Shown: piece by piece, positions 12,824 to 21,871 of the stretch
How positions within the stretch are numbered: position 1 is the stretch's first letter
Layout: each line of letters starts with the position of its first letter
Origin: Corynebacterium imitans
GTDB taxonomy: Bacteria > Actinomycetota > Actinomycetes > Mycobacteriales > Mycobacteriaceae
Assembly: GCF_000739455.1 (NCBI RefSeq)
Contig: NZ_CP009211.1
Coordinates: forward strand, 372,001-436,000
DNA: 64,000 nucleotides
Reading direction: 5' to 3'
Notes under the pieces: model-generated
The model's input: only the letters and a program-made list of their open reading frames with translations
Database searches by the model: none
What the model was told of the DNA's origin: nothing
Program-made: the position numbers and the translations under genes

Positions 12824-13545
12824 CGTTGTACCCCCTGGGTCTGCTCTGGAAGCGGCTGGACCGCGGTGGACCCTGTGTCTGCCGTGGCAGGCGTGACAGC
12901 TGCATCAGCCCCGGCAGACGTGCCAGGCGAGCCTGCTGTCGTAGCTGGATCCTGTGCCTTGGGGAGCACCTTGACCGAGATCGCCGGCGGCGTCTTGAGC
13001 CCCTGGAGCTCGCCCTGCAGCGTGTACGCGAGGCGTTCCTGCAGGGAGGCACCAGTGCCATCGTCTTCTACCTGGACGCGCAGCTTCTTGCGGTCCGCAC
13101 GGGACTGGATACGGGAGTTGCCCACCTCGGAGCGGGTCACGTTCGTCGCCTTGCGGGCGATGTCAACAGGCCGGGTCCAGATTGAGGCCTGTGAGTTCAC
13201 ACGCACGTGGGTGTGCGCCCGCGGCATGAAGGCGTAAATGATCAGGAACAGCCCCACGATGGCGATGATGATGCCGACGGTGACTGCGGGGACGTCGATA
13301 ACCGCACGGCCAACGAACTCGAAGACGGGACGCAGCCATGAGTCAGAGGAGTCGTCGTTCTGGAAGTAGTACCAGAGGTCGCGGCCAACGACGCCGGCGC
13401 AGGCGAGCAGCACGATTGCGATGAGAATCGTGAGCCAGCGGGCGGCCGGGTTGGCGCGGGGCTCATCACCCGGGTGCGGGCCGACCGGCTGCGTAGGCTC
13501 CGGCTGGCCCGCGGGCTGAGCGTTAGCGGGTGCGGTCATAGTCAT
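12820..13545 (-). CDS. DUF6286-like membrane protein of the Asp23 cluster
   Basis: A 241-residue protein. A Pro-rich cytosolic N-terminus precedes two membrane segments, WLTILIAIVLLACAGVVG at about 37-54 and TVGIIIAIVGLFLIIYAF at about 88-105. A charged soluble domain follows (RVNSQASIWTRPVDIARKA and onwards), with an Ala/Pro/Thr-rich tail. The two-segment-plus-domain form parallels the downstream AmaP-like protein. It overlaps both neighbours (23 nt upstream, 4 nt downstream), indicating translational coupling. Specific function unknown; probably part of an envelope-stress scaffold. Confidence 0.6.
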   Translation of the reverse strand: MTMTAPANAQPAGQPEPTQPVGPHPGDEPRANPAARWLTILIAIVLLACAGVVGRDLWYYFQNDDSSDSWLRPVFEFVGRAVIDVPAVTVGIIIAIVGLFLIIYAFMPRAHTHVRVNSQASIWTRPVDIARKATNVTRSEVGNSRIQSRADRKKLRVQVEDDGTGASLQERLAYTLQGELQGLKTPPAISVKVLPKAQDPATTAGSPGTSAGADAAVTPATADTGSTAVQPLPEQTQGVQR

Positions 13546-14476
13546 TCACCACCGGAATAATAGAGATCTGCTTGAGCGGTGCCGGGCGCGGTGCACGCGG
13601 GCGTGCAAGCGGTGCCGGTGCAGGAGGCGCAACCTCGCGTAGCGGCGTCGCGTTGACTTTGATCTTGGTCAACGGGCGCTTCGGCGCTGTGCGCACCGGG
13701 GTCAGCTGCGCCGGGGCAGAAGCAGTCACCTTGGTCAGCGGGCGGCGCGGCGGTACATCGGCGCGGCGAACTGCCGCAGGCTCCGGTACGCGCACGCGGC
13801 GCAGCTGCGTCGGCGTGACAGTAAACGGTGCGGGTACGCGTGGCTCGGGCGTGTCAGGCGTCCACGGTTTGGCCGGAGCGGGCGTGTCCACGGGGGTCAA
13901 CCGGAGCGCGTCCGGGGCGAAGCCCTCGGTGCGCACCTTGGCCGGTCGAGGTGTCTTTACGCTCTGCACTGCAGCCGGGCGAGGGGCGTTGAACTCCCAC
14001 ATGTCGTCCTCCAGCGAGCGCGCGTGGATTTCCGTAAGCGGTGCACGCTGCTTTGTGCGCGGGGACTCCACGGACAACTGGTGGACGCGGATCGGGGTGG
14101 GGATGGCGAACGCGGAGTGGCTCGCCACCTCGTCCCAGGTCACGCGGCCGTCGAGGCCCTGGGCCTCAACACTGGCGACGGAGACGTTCACGCGGGAGAC
14201 GTCGAGGCCGGTCAGGGTGCGCACGTGTGAGATGACGGTCGCGCGGACGGCGTCGGTAATCGCCGCAATTGGCGCTGGGTAAGCGGTCGCGATCTCGGCC
14301 TCGATCGCTGCGACACCCGACTGGCGGTCGAGGTGGACATCAATCCTGGGGAAGCTGCGGCCGGCGAGCCCAGCCAGCTTCGCGTCCACCGCAAGGGTGC
14401 CTGGCACCGACGAGGCCGCCACCTCAGCAACGCGCTCTACCGCGCGCTCGCTGATGTGGTAGAACGTCGTACCCAT
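13523..14476 (-). CDS. Asp23/Gls24-domain protein with Pro/Ala-rich repetitive tail
   Basis: A 317-residue protein. Residues 1-115 form an Asp23/Gls24-type domain (ISERAVERVAEVAASSVPGTLAV, then DVHLDRQSG and VISHVRTLTGL). Residues ~140-310 are a low-complexity basic Pro/Ala tail with recurring short motifs of the form P-L-T-x-[IV]: APLTEI, RPLTKV, RPLTKI, APLKQI. No membrane segment is visible. Its ATG overlaps the previous stop in TAATG. The tail may be a flexible tether or binding platform; that is inference. Confidence 0.65.
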   Translation of the reverse strand: MGTTFYHISERAVERVAEVAASSVPGTLAVDAKLAGLAGRSFPRIDVHLDRQSGVAAIEAEIATAYPAPIAAITDAVRATVISHVRTLTGLDVSRVNVSVASVEAQGLDGRVTWDEVASHSAFAIPTPIRVHQLSVESPRTKQRAPLTEIHARSLEDDMWEFNAPRPAAVQSVKTPRPAKVRTEGFAPDALRLTPVDTPAPAKPWTPDTPEPRVPAPFTVTPTQLRRVRVPEPAAVRRADVPPRRPLTKVTASAPAQLTPVRTAPKRPLTKIKVNATPLREVAPPAPAPLARPRAPRPAPLKQISIIPVVNDYDRTR

Positions 14477-14676
14477 TAGCTACGGCCTTTACCGGAGTTG
14501 GTGTTGAAGATCTCGGCAATGTCGAGGCGGCCGTCCAGCTGCGCGCCAATGACGCCGCCGACCACGCTAAACAGCAGCAGCCACAGAAGACCCAGCCAAC
14601 CGCCGAAGGTCACAAAGAACGCGATAACCACGCCGATGATGGCACCGGTTACCGCCTTATTGGAAAAAGCATTCAT
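14476..14676 (-). CDS. DUF2273-like small membrane protein
   Basis: A 66-residue protein from MNAFSNKAVTGAIIGVV. Two closely spaced hydrophobic segments, GAIIGVVIAFFVTFGGWLG and LLWLLLFSVVGGVIGAQLDG, end in a short charged tail. Small two-segment DUF2273 proteins accompany Asp23/AmaP genes in many Gram-positives. A longer frame exists upstream but lacks hydrophobic or conserved character. There is no clear Shine-Dalgarno; the 96-bp gap to the preceding gene may hold an internal start signal. Confidence 0.65.
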   Translation of the reverse strand: MNAFSNKAVTGAIIGVVIAFFVTFGGWLGLLWLLLFSVVGGVIGAQLDGRLDIAEIFNTNSGKGRS

Positions 14677-14772
14677 ATTAAAACCACATTTCGGAGGTAT
14701 TGGTGGCCGCGCGCGGCTCCCCTGCATATGGAGAGAGGGGAGGGGCACGCAGCCGTAGGTGGGGTCGGGTGC

Positions 14773-15075
14773 CTACTGCGCATCAGCGACGACGACATCG
14801 ACGAACGGGAGATCCGACGCGCCTAAAACCGCGGAGCGGACATCTGCAGCCACGGACTGGATGTCGCGCCCCGAGGCGGTATCAAAGACGATGTGTACTT
14901 CGATGCCCCGTTCGCCGTCGCGGTAGGCCTGCCGCAGCCCGTCAATGCGGGCATTGGGAAGCAGCAGGGCCACCTCGCCGACGCGGCCGCGGTGCAGGCC
15001 GGCGACACCAGGAACGCCGAGCGCACTGTCGCGGACGGCTTCCCCGACCTCAAGGGTGATGGGGGTCCGCGCCAT
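14773..15075 (-). CDS. Short Asp23/Gls24-like protein
   Basis: A 100-residue protein resembling a minimal alkaline-shock domain: an early segment EVGEAVRDSALGVPGVAGLHRG, a central beta strand GIEVHIVFDTASG and a late helix VAADVRSAVLG. It begins 2 nt after the stop of the larger Asp23 gene, so translation is coupled. It has no cysteines and no membrane segment. It could co-assemble with the full-length Asp23 protein. I infer this from size and position only. Confidence 0.55.
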   Translation of the reverse strand: MARTPITLEVGEAVRDSALGVPGVAGLHRGRVGEVALLLPNARIDGLRQAYRDGERGIEVHIVFDTASGRDIQSVAADVRSAVLGASDLPFVDVVVADAQ

Positions 15076-15077
15076 GA

Positions 15078-15581
15078 CTACTGGCCCAGAGCCTGGTTGT
15101 TCGGCTGGAACTCGTCCTGATCAGTGGCCGTCTCCTGCTCCGGCAGGTGCACGTCGTGCACGGTGACGTCGACGCGGTCGACGATCAGGCCGGTCATGCG
15201 GGTCAGTGCGACGGTGATGTTCTCGCGGATAGCGTTTGCCAGCTCGTGGATTGCCACGCCGTACTCGGCGATGATGGCGACAGCCACGGAGGTGTGGCCG
15301 TCCTCCACGACGACGTTGACGCCCTGCTGGACGTTGGTGGAGGAGGTCAGCGACTCGCGGACCGCGCCCCACATACGGGCAGCGCCGCCGCCCAGGTTGT
15401 ACACACCGGAGACCTCACGGGCAGCGATGCCGGCGATTTTGCCCACAACGTTGTCGTCGATGACGGTGGTGCCACTGTCGGACTCCAGGTTCTCGTTACG
15501 CGGACGGGTCTGCTCGGTGTCGACGTCGGTAGCGGAATCGGTGGTTGCCAGGGTGTTGTCGTTCAGAGTGTGATCGGCCAT
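15078..15581 (-). CDS. Asp23/Gls24 family envelope stress response protein
   Basis: A 167-residue protein and the first gene of a six-gene minus-strand operon. After a ~45-residue acidic, disordered N-terminus comes the Asp23 core: VVGKIAGIAAREVSGVYNLGG, then VNVVVEDGHTSVAVAIIAEYG and AIRENITVALTRMTGLIVDRVDV. The start at 15581 is chosen for the Shine-Dalgarno AAGGAAGG; the longer frame to 15635 covers the promoter region. Asp23 proteins form membrane-associated scaffolds tied to cell-wall stress in Firmicutes. A TATATA stretch near 15615 on the minus strand could be part of the promoter. Confidence 0.85.
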   Translation of the reverse strand: MADHTLNDNTLATTDSATDVDTEQTRPRNENLESDSGTTVIDDNVVGKIAGIAAREVSGVYNLGGGAARMWGAVRESLTSSTNVQQGVNVVVEDGHTSVAVAIIAEYGVAIHELANAIRENITVALTRMTGLIVDRVDVTVHDVHLPEQETATDQDEFQPNNQALGQ

Positions 15582-15784
15582 GACGGTCCTTCCTTCACTG
15601 CGGATTTTGTTCCTATATATAAGGGCCCGGTACATCGGCGTTGCGAACGCCGCAATCCTCGGGGACCCGGGCTCTCACCAACTCTACACAGTTTCTTAAG
15701 ACTCGCCCGGGCTGAAGCGGTGCCGGCAGGGAATTGGTACCGTTTCGCAACATTCTTTTCGACGGATGGTGGGGGACGGGCGGG

Positions 15785-15795
15785 CGTCGAAAAGC
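15785..15795 (+). repeat. CGTCGAAAAGC motif copy upstream of the S10 promoter
   Basis: The core CGTCGAAAAGC lies within GGCGGGCGTCGAAAAGC, identical to the copies near 1111 and 23702. It ends 5 bp before the -35 of the S10 promoter. A degenerate inverted partner (GCGCTTTATAACG) follows. Confidence 0.75.
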
Positions 15796-15800
15796 TGAGC

Positions 15801-15829
15801 TTGCGCTTTATAACGTGACGTGCTTTAAT
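15801..15829 (+). promoter_or_regulatory. S10 operon promoter
   Basis: TTGCGC (15801-15806), 17 bp, then TTTAAT (15824-15829) with an extended -10 TGC directly before it. The 12-mer TGCTTTAATACT is repeated exactly at the presumed rplN promoter (34388-34399). Confidence 0.65.
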
Positions 15830-16220
15830 ACTCGGGTTGCCGAAACATGGCGCGCAAGCGCGATGGTCCGGCAAACATGACACCTTCGGTAGAAGGACCT
15901 TCCCCTTGGGGAGGGCCGGAGAAGGCGCCATGGCAAATAAACAGCGGCAGTACGCAAGGGTCACGCACCCTTCCGAGTCTTGCACCCCGGCCTTTGGGTC
16001 GCGGCGGAAGCACTGATTGCGCAGCAGTTATTTGCGGTGCCTTTCATCTTCCGGAAGTGTCAAGAAGTCAATGAAACGACACTGGCGTTGAGCCATGGGC
16101 CCAGCCCGGACAACGTTATAGAGAAACTAGAAGCTACAAACCCCACCGCTTCGATTTGATTCCGTTCGACTTTCGAGCGGAGCGAGGAGTCGAACGTGGG
16201 GATGCGAGGAAGAGGTAAGC
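15830..16220 (+). promoter_or_regulatory. Long structured leader of the S10 operon
   Basis: About 390 nt without a plausible gene separate the promoter from rpsJ. Several hairpins are visible. The last is striking: CCCCAC (16141-16146) pairs with GTGGGG (16196-16201), and inside it GTTCGACT (16164-16171) pairs with AGTCGAAC (16188-16195), just before the rpsJ ribosome-binding site. In other bacteria the S10 leader is the autoregulatory target of L4; a similar role is plausible here but unproven. Confidence 0.5.
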
Positions 16221-16526
16221 GTGGCGGGACAGAAGATCCGCATCAGGCTCAAGGCCTACGACCACGAAGCGATCGACGCATCTGCGAAGAAGATCGTTGC
16301 TACGGTCACCCGCACGGGTGCCCGCGTCGTTGGACCGGTGCCGTTGCCCACCGAGAAGAACGTGTACGCCGTTATTCGTTCTCCCCACAAGTACAAGGAC
16401 TCTCGCGAGCACTTCGAGATGCGCACTCACAAGCGCCTCATCGACATTCTCGATCCGACGCCGAAGACTGTTGACGCGCTTATGCGCATTGACCTTCCGG
16501 CGAGCGTCGACGTGAACATCCAGTAA
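16221..16526 (+). CDS. rpsJ: Ribosomal protein S10
   Basis: A 101-residue S10 (NusE), a 30S head protein and component of antitermination complexes. It starts with [26 protein letters not shown] from GTG 16221, preceded by GAAGAGGT. The loop RTHKRLIDI is intact. It is the first gene of the S10 operon. Confidence 0.99.
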   Translation: MAGQKIRIRLKAYDHEAIDASAKKIVATVTRTGARVVGPVPLPTEKNVYAVIRSPHKYKDSREHFEMRTHKRLIDILDPTPKTVDALMRIDLPASVDVNIQ

Positions 16527-16569
16527 GCAGTAGAGATCCCCGAACTTTTAAGTAGTGGAGAACCAATAC

Positions 16570-17226
16570 ATGTCTGAGAATCAGATCAAGGGCATTCTGG
16601 GCAAGAAGCTCGGCATGACCCAGGTCTTCGACGAGGAGAACCGTGTAATTCCGGTCACCGTCGTCGAGGCCGGGCCGTGTGTGGTCACCCAGATTCGTAC
16701 CAAAGAGACCGATGGCTACAGCGCCATCCAGATTGCTTACGGCGACATTGACCCCCGTAAGTCCAACAAGCCGCAGGCTGGCCACTTCAAGAAGGCTGGC
16801 GTGACGCCGCGCCGCGTTGTTGCGGAGATCCGCATGGACGACACCTCCGAGTACGAGGTCGGCCAGGAGTACAACGCAACCATCTTCGACGGCGACACCT
16901 ACGTCGACGTCGTCGGCACCACCAAGGGCAAGGGCTACGCCGGCGCGATGAAGCGCCACGGCTTCGCCGGCCAGGGTGCCGCACACGGTAACCAGGCAGC
17001 ACACCGCCGCGTCGGTGGTATCGGTGGCGCTGCTACCCCGGGCCGTGTCTTCAAGGGCAAGCGCATGGCTGGCCGTATGGGCGGTAACCGCGTTACTACC
17101 CAGAACCTGAAGATCCAACGCATCGACGGCGACAACAACCTGATCCTGGTCAAGGGTGCTATCCCGGGTGCCAAGGGCAGCGTTGTTACCGTCAAGACCG
17201 CAGTGAAGGGCGGTGCTCACGCATGA
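16570..17226 (+). CDS. rplC: Ribosomal protein L3
   Basis: A 218-residue L3, an early assembly protein near the peptidyl-transferase centre. The central loop [19 protein letters not shown] carries the glutamine methylated by PrmB in other bacteria. ATG 16570 ([11 protein letters not shown]) is chosen over the in-frame GTG 16555 because that GTG is part of the GTGGAG Shine-Dalgarno. The stop overlaps the rplD start by 4 nt. Confidence 0.98.
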   Translation: MSENQIKGILGKKLGMTQVFDEENRVIPVTVVEAGPCVVTQIRTKETDGYSAIQIAYGDIDPRKSNKPQAGHFKKAGVTPRRVVAEIRMDDTSEYEVGQEYNATIFDGDTYVDVVGTTKGKGYAGAMKRHGFAGQGAAHGNQAAHRRVGGIGGAATPGRVFKGKRMAGRMGGNRVTTQNLKIQRIDGDNNLILVKGAIPGAKGSVVTVKTAVKGGAHA

Positions 17227-17891
17227 CGAACCTGACGCTTGACGTCCACACCGCTGACGGAAAGACCAACGGTTCCGTAGAGCTTCCGGCAGAACTTTTT
17301 GACCGTGAAGCTTCCATCCCGCTGCTGCACCAGGTTGTGACCGCACAGCTTGCAGCCGCACGTCAGGGAACGCACGCTACCAAGACCCGCGCCGATGTGC
17401 GCGGTGGTGGCAAGAAGCCGTTCCGCCAGAAGGGCACCGGTCGTGCCCGTCAGGGTTCCATCCGCGCTCCGCAGTTCACCGGCGGCGGCACCGTTCACGG
17501 TCCGCAGCCGCGTTCCTACTCGCAGCGCACCCCGAAGAAAATGATTAAGGCAGCTCTCGTTGGTGCCCTCACCGACCGCGCGCGCAACGCTCGCATCCAC
17601 GTCGTTGAGGACCTGGTCCCGGGTCAGAAGCCCTCGACCAAGTCTGCACGCGCCTTCATCGAGCGCCTGACCGACCGTAAGTCCGTTCTGCTGGTCATCG
17701 GCCGTGAGGACGTCAACTCCCGTCTTTCCGCAAGGAACCTGCCGGGCGTTCGCATCCTTGAGCCGGGGCAGCTGAACACCTACGACGTCCTCAACGCAGA
17801 CGACGTGGTCTTCTCGGTCGAGGCACTGCACACCTTCATCAACCGCGACGCGGCAAAGGCATCCGCCACCGCAGCGGAGGAGGAGAAGTAA
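17223..17891 (+). CDS. rplD: Ribosomal protein L4
   Basis: A 222-residue L4 lining the exit tunnel. The extended loop [20 protein letters not shown] is intact; this loop is where macrolide-resistance changes arise in other species. Translation is coupled to rplC by ATGA. L4 is the known autoregulator of S10 operons in enterobacteria and a candidate regulator of the leader here. Confidence 0.98.
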   Translation: MTNLTLDVHTADGKTNGSVELPAELFDREASIPLLHQVVTAQLAAARQGTHATKTRADVRGGGKKPFRQKGTGRARQGSIRAPQFTGGGTVHGPQPRSYSQRTPKKMIKAALVGALTDRARNARIHVVEDLVPGQKPSTKSARAFIERLTDRKSVLLVIGREDVNSRLSARNLPGVRILEPGQLNTYDVLNADDVVFSVEALHTFINRDAAKASATAAEEEK

Positions 17892-18194
17892 ATGGCTAAG
17901 ACTGCTAACCCGCGCGACATCATCATCGCACCGGTCCTCTCTGAGAAGACCTACGCGCTGATGGAGCAGAACACCTACACGTTCTACGTCGCTCCGTCTG
18001 CTAACAAGACCCAGATCAAGATCGCCGTGGAAGAGATTTTCGGCGTCGACGTCGCATCGGTGAACACCGTCAACCGCGAGGGTAAGCGCAAGCGCACCCG
18101 CACCGGTTTCGGTAAGCGTAAGGACACCAAGCGCGCCTACGTCACTCTCCGCGAGGGCAGCGACTCCATCGACATCTTCGGCGCTTCCGCTTAA
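17892..18194 (+). CDS. rplW: Ribosomal protein L23
   Basis: A 100-residue L23 at the tunnel exit, docking site for trigger factor and SRP. It shows [17 protein letters not shown] sequence early (VLSEKTYAL) and the arm [21 protein letters not shown]. The ATG follows the rplD stop directly. Confidence 0.98.
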   Translation: MAKTANPRDIIIAPVLSEKTYALMEQNTYTFYVAPSANKTQIKIAVEEIFGVDVASVNTVNREGKRKRTRTGFGKRKDTKRAYVTLREGSDSIDIFGASA

Positions 18195-18220
18195 GAAGAC
18201 TCGATAGAAAAGGACACAAT

Positions 18221-19060
18221 ATGGCTATTCGTAAGTACAAGCCGACAACCCCGGGTCGCCGCGCCAGCTCCGTTTCCGAGTTCGAGGAGATCACTCGCTC
18301 GACTCCGGAAAAGTCGTTGCTGCGCCCGCTCCCGAAGAAGGGTGGCCGTAACACCCACGGCCACATCACCACTCGTCACCGCGGCGGCGGCCACAAGCGT
18401 CGCTACCGCGTGATCGATTTCCGCCGTTCCGACAAGGACGGCGTGCTGGCGAAGGTCGCGCACATCGAGTACGACCCGAACCGCACTGCAAACATTGCAC
18501 TGCTCCACTACTTTGACGGTGAGAAGCGCTACATCATTGCGCCGAAGGGCCTGAAGCAGGGCACCGTTATCGAGTCGGGCGCAAACGCGGACATCAAGGT
18601 TGGCAACAACCTGCCGCTGCGCAACATCCCGACCGGTACCACCATCCACGCTGTGGAGCTCAAGCCCGGTGCTGGCGCCAAGCTTGCCCGCTCCGCTGGT
18701 GCTTCCATCCAGCTGCTGGGTAAGGAAGGTTCCTACGCCGTGCTGCGTATGCCGTCCTCCGAGATCCGTCGCGTGGACATCCGCTGCCGCGCAACCGTCG
18801 GTGAGGTGGGCAACGCAGACCAGATCAACATCCGTTGGGGCAAGGCCGGCCGTATGCGCTGGAAGGGCTGGAGGCCCACTGTCCGCGGTGTTGTCATGAA
18901 CCCGGTCGACCACCCGCACGGTGGTGGTGAGGGTAAGACTTCCGGTGGCCGTCACCCGGTTTCTCCTTGGGGCCAGAAGGAAGGCCGTACCCGCAACCCG
19001 AACCGTTACTCCAACAACATGATCGTGCGCCGTCGTCGCTCGAAGAACAAGAAGCGCTAA
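18221..19060 (+). CDS. rplB: Ribosomal protein L2
   Basis: A 279-residue L2 supporting the peptidyl-transferase centre. The conserved C-terminal segment [14 protein letters not shown] carries the histidine given in the literature as important for activity (His229 in E. coli numbering). The basic tail is [13 protein letters not shown]. The ribosome-binding site AAAAGGA precedes the start. Confidence 0.99.
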   Translation: MAIRKYKPTTPGRRASSVSEFEEITRSTPEKSLLRPLPKKGGRNTHGHITTRHRGGGHKRRYRVIDFRRSDKDGVLAKVAHIEYDPNRTANIALLHYFDGEKRYIIAPKGLKQGTVIESGANADIKVGNNLPLRNIPTGTTIHAVELKPGAGAKLARSAGASIQLLGKEGSYAVLRMPSSEIRRVDIRCRATVGEVGNADQINIRWGKAGRMRWKGWRPTVRGVVMNPVDHPHGGGEGKTSGGRHPVSPWGQKEGRTRNPNRYSNNMIVRRRRSKNKKR

Positions 19061-19076
19061 GAGGAGGTAAACAGAC

Positions 19077-19352
19077 ATGCCACGCAGCCTGAAGAAGGGC
19101 CCGTTCGTCGATGAGCACCTCCTCAACAAGGTGGATGCTCAGAACGAGGCCGGTACCAAGCAGGTCATCAAGACCTGGTCCCGCCGCTCGACCATTCTCC
19201 CCGATTTCATCGGTCACACTTTCGCCGTCCACGACGGCCGGAAGCACGTCCCGGTGTTTGTCGACGAGTCCATGGTCGGTCACAAGCTCGGCGAGTTTGC
19301 ACCCACCAAGACCTTTAAGGGTCACGTCAAGGCAGAGAAGGGACGTCGATAA
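19077..19352 (+). CDS. rpsS: Ribosomal protein S19
   Basis: A 91-residue S19 of the 30S head, contacting the A-site tRNA and bridge B1a. It starts [16 protein letters not shown] and contains [23 protein letters not shown] precedes the start. The stop codon region contains a copy of the CGTCGATAAGC motif (19344-19354). Confidence 0.98.
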   Translation: MPRSLKKGPFVDEHLLNKVDAQNEAGTKQVIKTWSRRSTILPDFIGHTFAVHDGRKHVPVFVDESMVGHKLGEFAPTKTFKGHVKAEKGRR

Positions 19353-19355
19353 GCA

Positions 19356-19715
19356 ATGGCTGACACAATCACCACTGCATCCGCGACTGCCAAGTTCGTC
19401 CGCACCTCCCCGATGAAGGCCCGCCGCGTGCTGGCCCTCGTCCGCGGGAAGTCCGTCTCCGAGGCCCTCGCAATCCTGAAGTACGCACCGCAGGGTGCGG
19501 CCAAGGACGTCGCGAAGGTTGTTGCATCCGCAGCCGCCAACGCCGAGAACAACTTCGGTCTGGACCCGCGCACGCTCGTCGTGTCCGAGTGCTGGGCCAA
19601 CGAAGGCCCCACCATGCGTCGCTACCAGCCGCGCGCCCAGGGCCGTGCCTTCCAGATCCGGAAGCGCACCTCCCACATCACCGTCGTTGTCGAGTCCAAG
19701 GAAGGGGCTAAGTAA
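19356..19715 (+). CDS. rplV: Ribosomal protein L22
   Basis: A 119-residue L22 whose beta-hairpin lines the exit tunnel. It shows [22 protein letters not shown] and the hairpin region [21 protein letters not shown]. The stop overlaps the rpsC start in TAATG. Confidence 0.98.
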   Translation: MADTITTASATAKFVRTSPMKARRVLALVRGKSVSEALAILKYAPQGAAKDVAKVVASAAANAENNFGLDPRTLVVSECWANEGPTMRRYQPRAQGRAFQIRKRTSHITVVVESKEGAK

Positions 19716-20455
19716 TGGGCCAGAAGATCCACCCACACGGCCTGCGCCTGGGTATCACCGCTAACTACAAGTCCCACTGGTACGCCGACAAGAACTACGC
19801 TGACTACGTCCACGAGGACATCAAGATCCGTGAGTTCCTGTCCAAGGGCCTCGAGCGCGCCGGCATTGCCGACGTCGTCATCGAGCGCACCCGCGACCGT
19901 GTTCGCGTCGACATTCACACCGCCCGCCCGGGCATCGTGATTGGCCGTCGCGGCAGCGAGGCAGAGCGCATCCGCCGCGAGCTGGAAAAGCTCACCGGCA
20001 AGATGGTCGCCCTGAACATCCTCGAGGTCAAGAACGTCGACGCCAACGCCACCCTCGTTGCTCAGTCCATTGCTGAGCAGCTGGTCAACCGCGTCGCGTT
20101 CCGTCGCGCAATGCGCAAGGCCATCCAGTCCGCAATGCGCAACCCGCAGGTCAAGGGCATCAAGGTGATGACCTCTGGCCGTCTGGGCGGCGCAGAAATG
20201 TCCCGCGTCGAGCGCTACCACGAAGGCCGTGTGCCGCTGCACACCCTGCGTGCGGAGATCGACTACGGCACCGCAGAAGCCCACACCACCTTCGGCGTCA
20301 TCGGCGTCAAGGTCTGGATCTACAAGGGCGACGTCGTTGGCGGTGTCCGCGAGTCCGAGCTCAACGCTCCGTCCAACGAGCGCCGTGGTCGCGGCGACCG
20401 CCGCCCGCGTCGTGGCGGCCAGCGCCGCCAGCGCGCCGAGAAGAAGGAGGGCTAA
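19715..20455 (+). CDS. rpsC: Ribosomal protein S3
   Basis: A 246-residue S3 at the mRNA entry channel. It begins [14 protein letters not shown] and carries a KH domain ([16 protein letters not shown]). The C-terminal tail after residue ~215 is very basic and Arg-rich ([20 protein letters not shown]), longer than in enterobacteria, as usual in actinobacteria. Confidence 0.98.
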   Translation: MGQKIHPHGLRLGITANYKSHWYADKNYADYVHEDIKIREFLSKGLERAGIADVVIERTRDRVRVDIHTARPGIVIGRRGSEAERIRRELEKLTGKMVALNILEVKNVDANATLVAQSIAEQLVNRVAFRRAMRKAIQSAMRNPQVKGIKVMTSGRLGGAEMSRVERYHEGRVPLHTLRAEIDYGTAEAHTTFGVIGVKVWIYKGDVVGGVRESELNAPSNERRGRGDRRPRRGGQRRQRAEKKEG

Positions 20456-20459
20456 ACAC

Positions 20460-20876
20460 ATGCTTATCCCTAAGCGCGTGAAGTACCGCCGCCAGCACCG
20501 CCCGACCCGTCGCGGCGTGTCCAAGGGCGGGAATACCATCAACTTCGGTGACTGGGGTCTGCAGGCACTCGAGCCGGCCTACATCACCAACCGTCAGATT
20601 GAGGCATCCCGTATTGCCATCAACCGTCACGTCAAGCGTGGCGGCAAGGTCTGGATCAACATCTTCCCGGACCGCCCGCTGACCCAGAAGCCGCTCGGCG
20701 TGCGTATGGGTTCCGGTAAGGGCCCGGTGGAGAAGTGGGTTGCCAACGTGAAGCCGGGTCGCATCCTGTTTGAGATGTCCTACCCGAATGACGAGGTTGC
20801 CATCGAGGCTCTGCGCCGTGCGGCTGCGAAGCTTCCGTGCAAGACTCGCATCATCAAGAAGGAGGACCAGTACTAA
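20460..20876 (+). CDS. rplP: Ribosomal protein L16
   Basis: A 138-residue L16 that helps position A-site tRNA. It begins [15 protein letters not shown] and contains [18 protein letters not shown] 20460 follows the Shine-Dalgarno AGGAGG of the rpsC tail. The longer upstream frame overlaps rpsC out of frame and is rejected. The stop overlaps the rpmC start in TAATG. Confidence 0.98.
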   Translation: MLIPKRVKYRRQHRPTRRGVSKGGNTINFGDWGLQALEPAYITNRQIEASRIAINRHVKRGGKVWINIFPDRPLTQKPLGVRMGSGKGPVEKWVANVKPGRILFEMSYPNDEVAIEALRRAAAKLPCKTRIIKKEDQY

Positions 20877-21106
20877 TGGCGAACGGTACCCCCGCATCTG
20901 AGTTCCGCGAACTCACCGATGAAGAGCTGAAGAGCCGCCTGTCCGACGCGAAGGAAGAGCTGTTCAACCTGCGCTTCCAGCTCGCGACCGGCCAGCTGAC
21001 CAACAACCGCCGCATCTCCACCGTGAAGCGCGACATCGCACGCATCTACACCGTGCTGCGCGAGCGTGAGCTCGGCCTGTCCGTCGTCCCGGGAGCTGAG
21101 GCTTAA
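20876..21106 (+). CDS. rpmC: Ribosomal protein L29
   Basis: A 76-residue two-helix L29 at the tunnel exit beside L23. The core is [30 protein letters not shown], followed by [18 protein letters not shown] 20876 overlaps the rplP stop and is preceded by AGGAGG at 20861. Confidence 0.97.
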   Translation: MANGTPASEFRELTDEELKSRLSDAKEELFNLRFQLATGQLTNNRRISTVKRDIARIYTVLRERELGLSVVPGAEA

Positions 21107-21108
21107 TC

Positions 21109-21393
21109 ATGAGTGAGGCAAACGTGACTGAACAGAACACCCAGAAGGCAGTGCAGAAGCGCCGCCGCGGCTACGTCGTATCCGACAAGATGGACAAGAC
21201 CATTGTCGTCGAGGTCGAGGATCGTAAGTCCCACGCCCTTTACGGCAAGATCGTCCGCACGACCAACCGCGTCAAGGCTCACGACGAGGACAACACCGCC
21301 GGTGTCGGCGACCTGGTCCTTATCGAGGAGACCCGCCCGCTGTCCAAGGACAAGCACTTCCGTCTCGTCGAGATCGTCGAGAAGGCTCGCTAG
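21109..21393 (+). CDS. rpsQ: Ribosomal protein S17
   Basis: A 94-residue S17 of the 30S body. After a short charged N-terminus comes the OB-fold core [19 protein letters not shown] and [25 protein letters not shown]. It is the last gene of the S10 operon here. rplN, which would normally follow, lies 13 kb downstream. Confidence 0.98.
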   Translation: MSEANVTEQNTQKAVQKRRRGYVVSDKMDKTIVVEVEDRKSHALYGKIVRTTNRVKAHDEDNTAGVGDLVLIEETRPLSKDKHFRLVEIVEKAR

Positions 21394-21408
21394 TTCTTAG
21401 CCAGCCCG

Positions 21409-21443
21409 AGCCGCACCCCCAAGCTGGGGGGTGCGGCTTTTTG
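21409..21443 (+). terminator. Rho-independent terminator of the S10 operon
   Basis: AGCCGCACCCCC (21409-21420) pairs with GGGGGTGCGGCT (21426-21437), followed by TTTTT. Immediately after it, GCATGCTTTACGACG (21444-21457) is a copy of the recurrent intergenic motif in inverted orientation. Confidence 0.92.
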
Positions 21444-21494
21444 CATGCTTTACGACGCTCACACGCCTGAAAACTTCTGCGTAGAGTGGGGCGC

Positions 21495-21860
21495 ATGTCT
21501 ACCGGAAAATTTTGCGTCACCATTGCCCACGCCAAGAACGACACCGACCTGGCCACCGTTGGCTTCGTCGTAGCGAACGCTGCGGCCGGCTCCGCCCAGG
21601 ACACGATGGTCTTCCTCTCCTCCGAGGGTGCCTACCTTGCAGTCGACGGCTACGCCGACGACATCCACGAGGAGGGCTTCGCACCGCTCAAGGAGCTCAT
21701 CGACAATTTCATTGCTGCCGGCGGCACTCTCTACGTCTGTGCACCGTGCATTAAGAAGCGCGGCTACACCGAGGACCAGCTCATCGAGGGTGCCCAGATC
21801 GTGGGCGGCGCGAAGCTCGTCGAGTTCCTCGCGGACGGCACACCGAGCGTCTCCTACTAG
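21495..21860 (+). CDS. DsrE-family sulfur-relay-type protein
   Basis: A 121-residue DsrE/F-like protein (peroxiredoxin-like fold, COG2044 type). Typical features are the early strand KFCVTIAHAKNDTDLATVGFVVANAA, the segment DTMVFLSSEGAYLAVDGYADD and the cysteine pair CAPC at residues 82-85. Members carry sulfane sulfur on cysteine or bind persulfide partners. ATG 21495 lies 7 nt after TAGAGT (21482-21487), indicating a leaderless mRNA. It is followed after 11 nt by the TusA::MetE-like fusion, which supports a joint sulfur-transfer role. The exact substrate is unknown. Confidence 0.8.
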   Translation: MSTGKFCVTIAHAKNDTDLATVGFVVANAAAGSAQDTMVFLSSEGAYLAVDGYADDIHEEGFAPLKELIDNFIAAGGTLYVCAPCIKKRGYTEDQLIEGAQIVGGAKLVEFLADGTPSVSY

Positions 21861-21871
21861 GCGTTTTCGCA

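Noticed and set aside
16171..16195. LexA/SOS box near the rpsJ start (TCGAG...GTCGAAC)
   Set aside because: The spacing and halves do not fit TCGAA-N6-TTCGA-type boxes, and the bases are explained by the leader hairpin.
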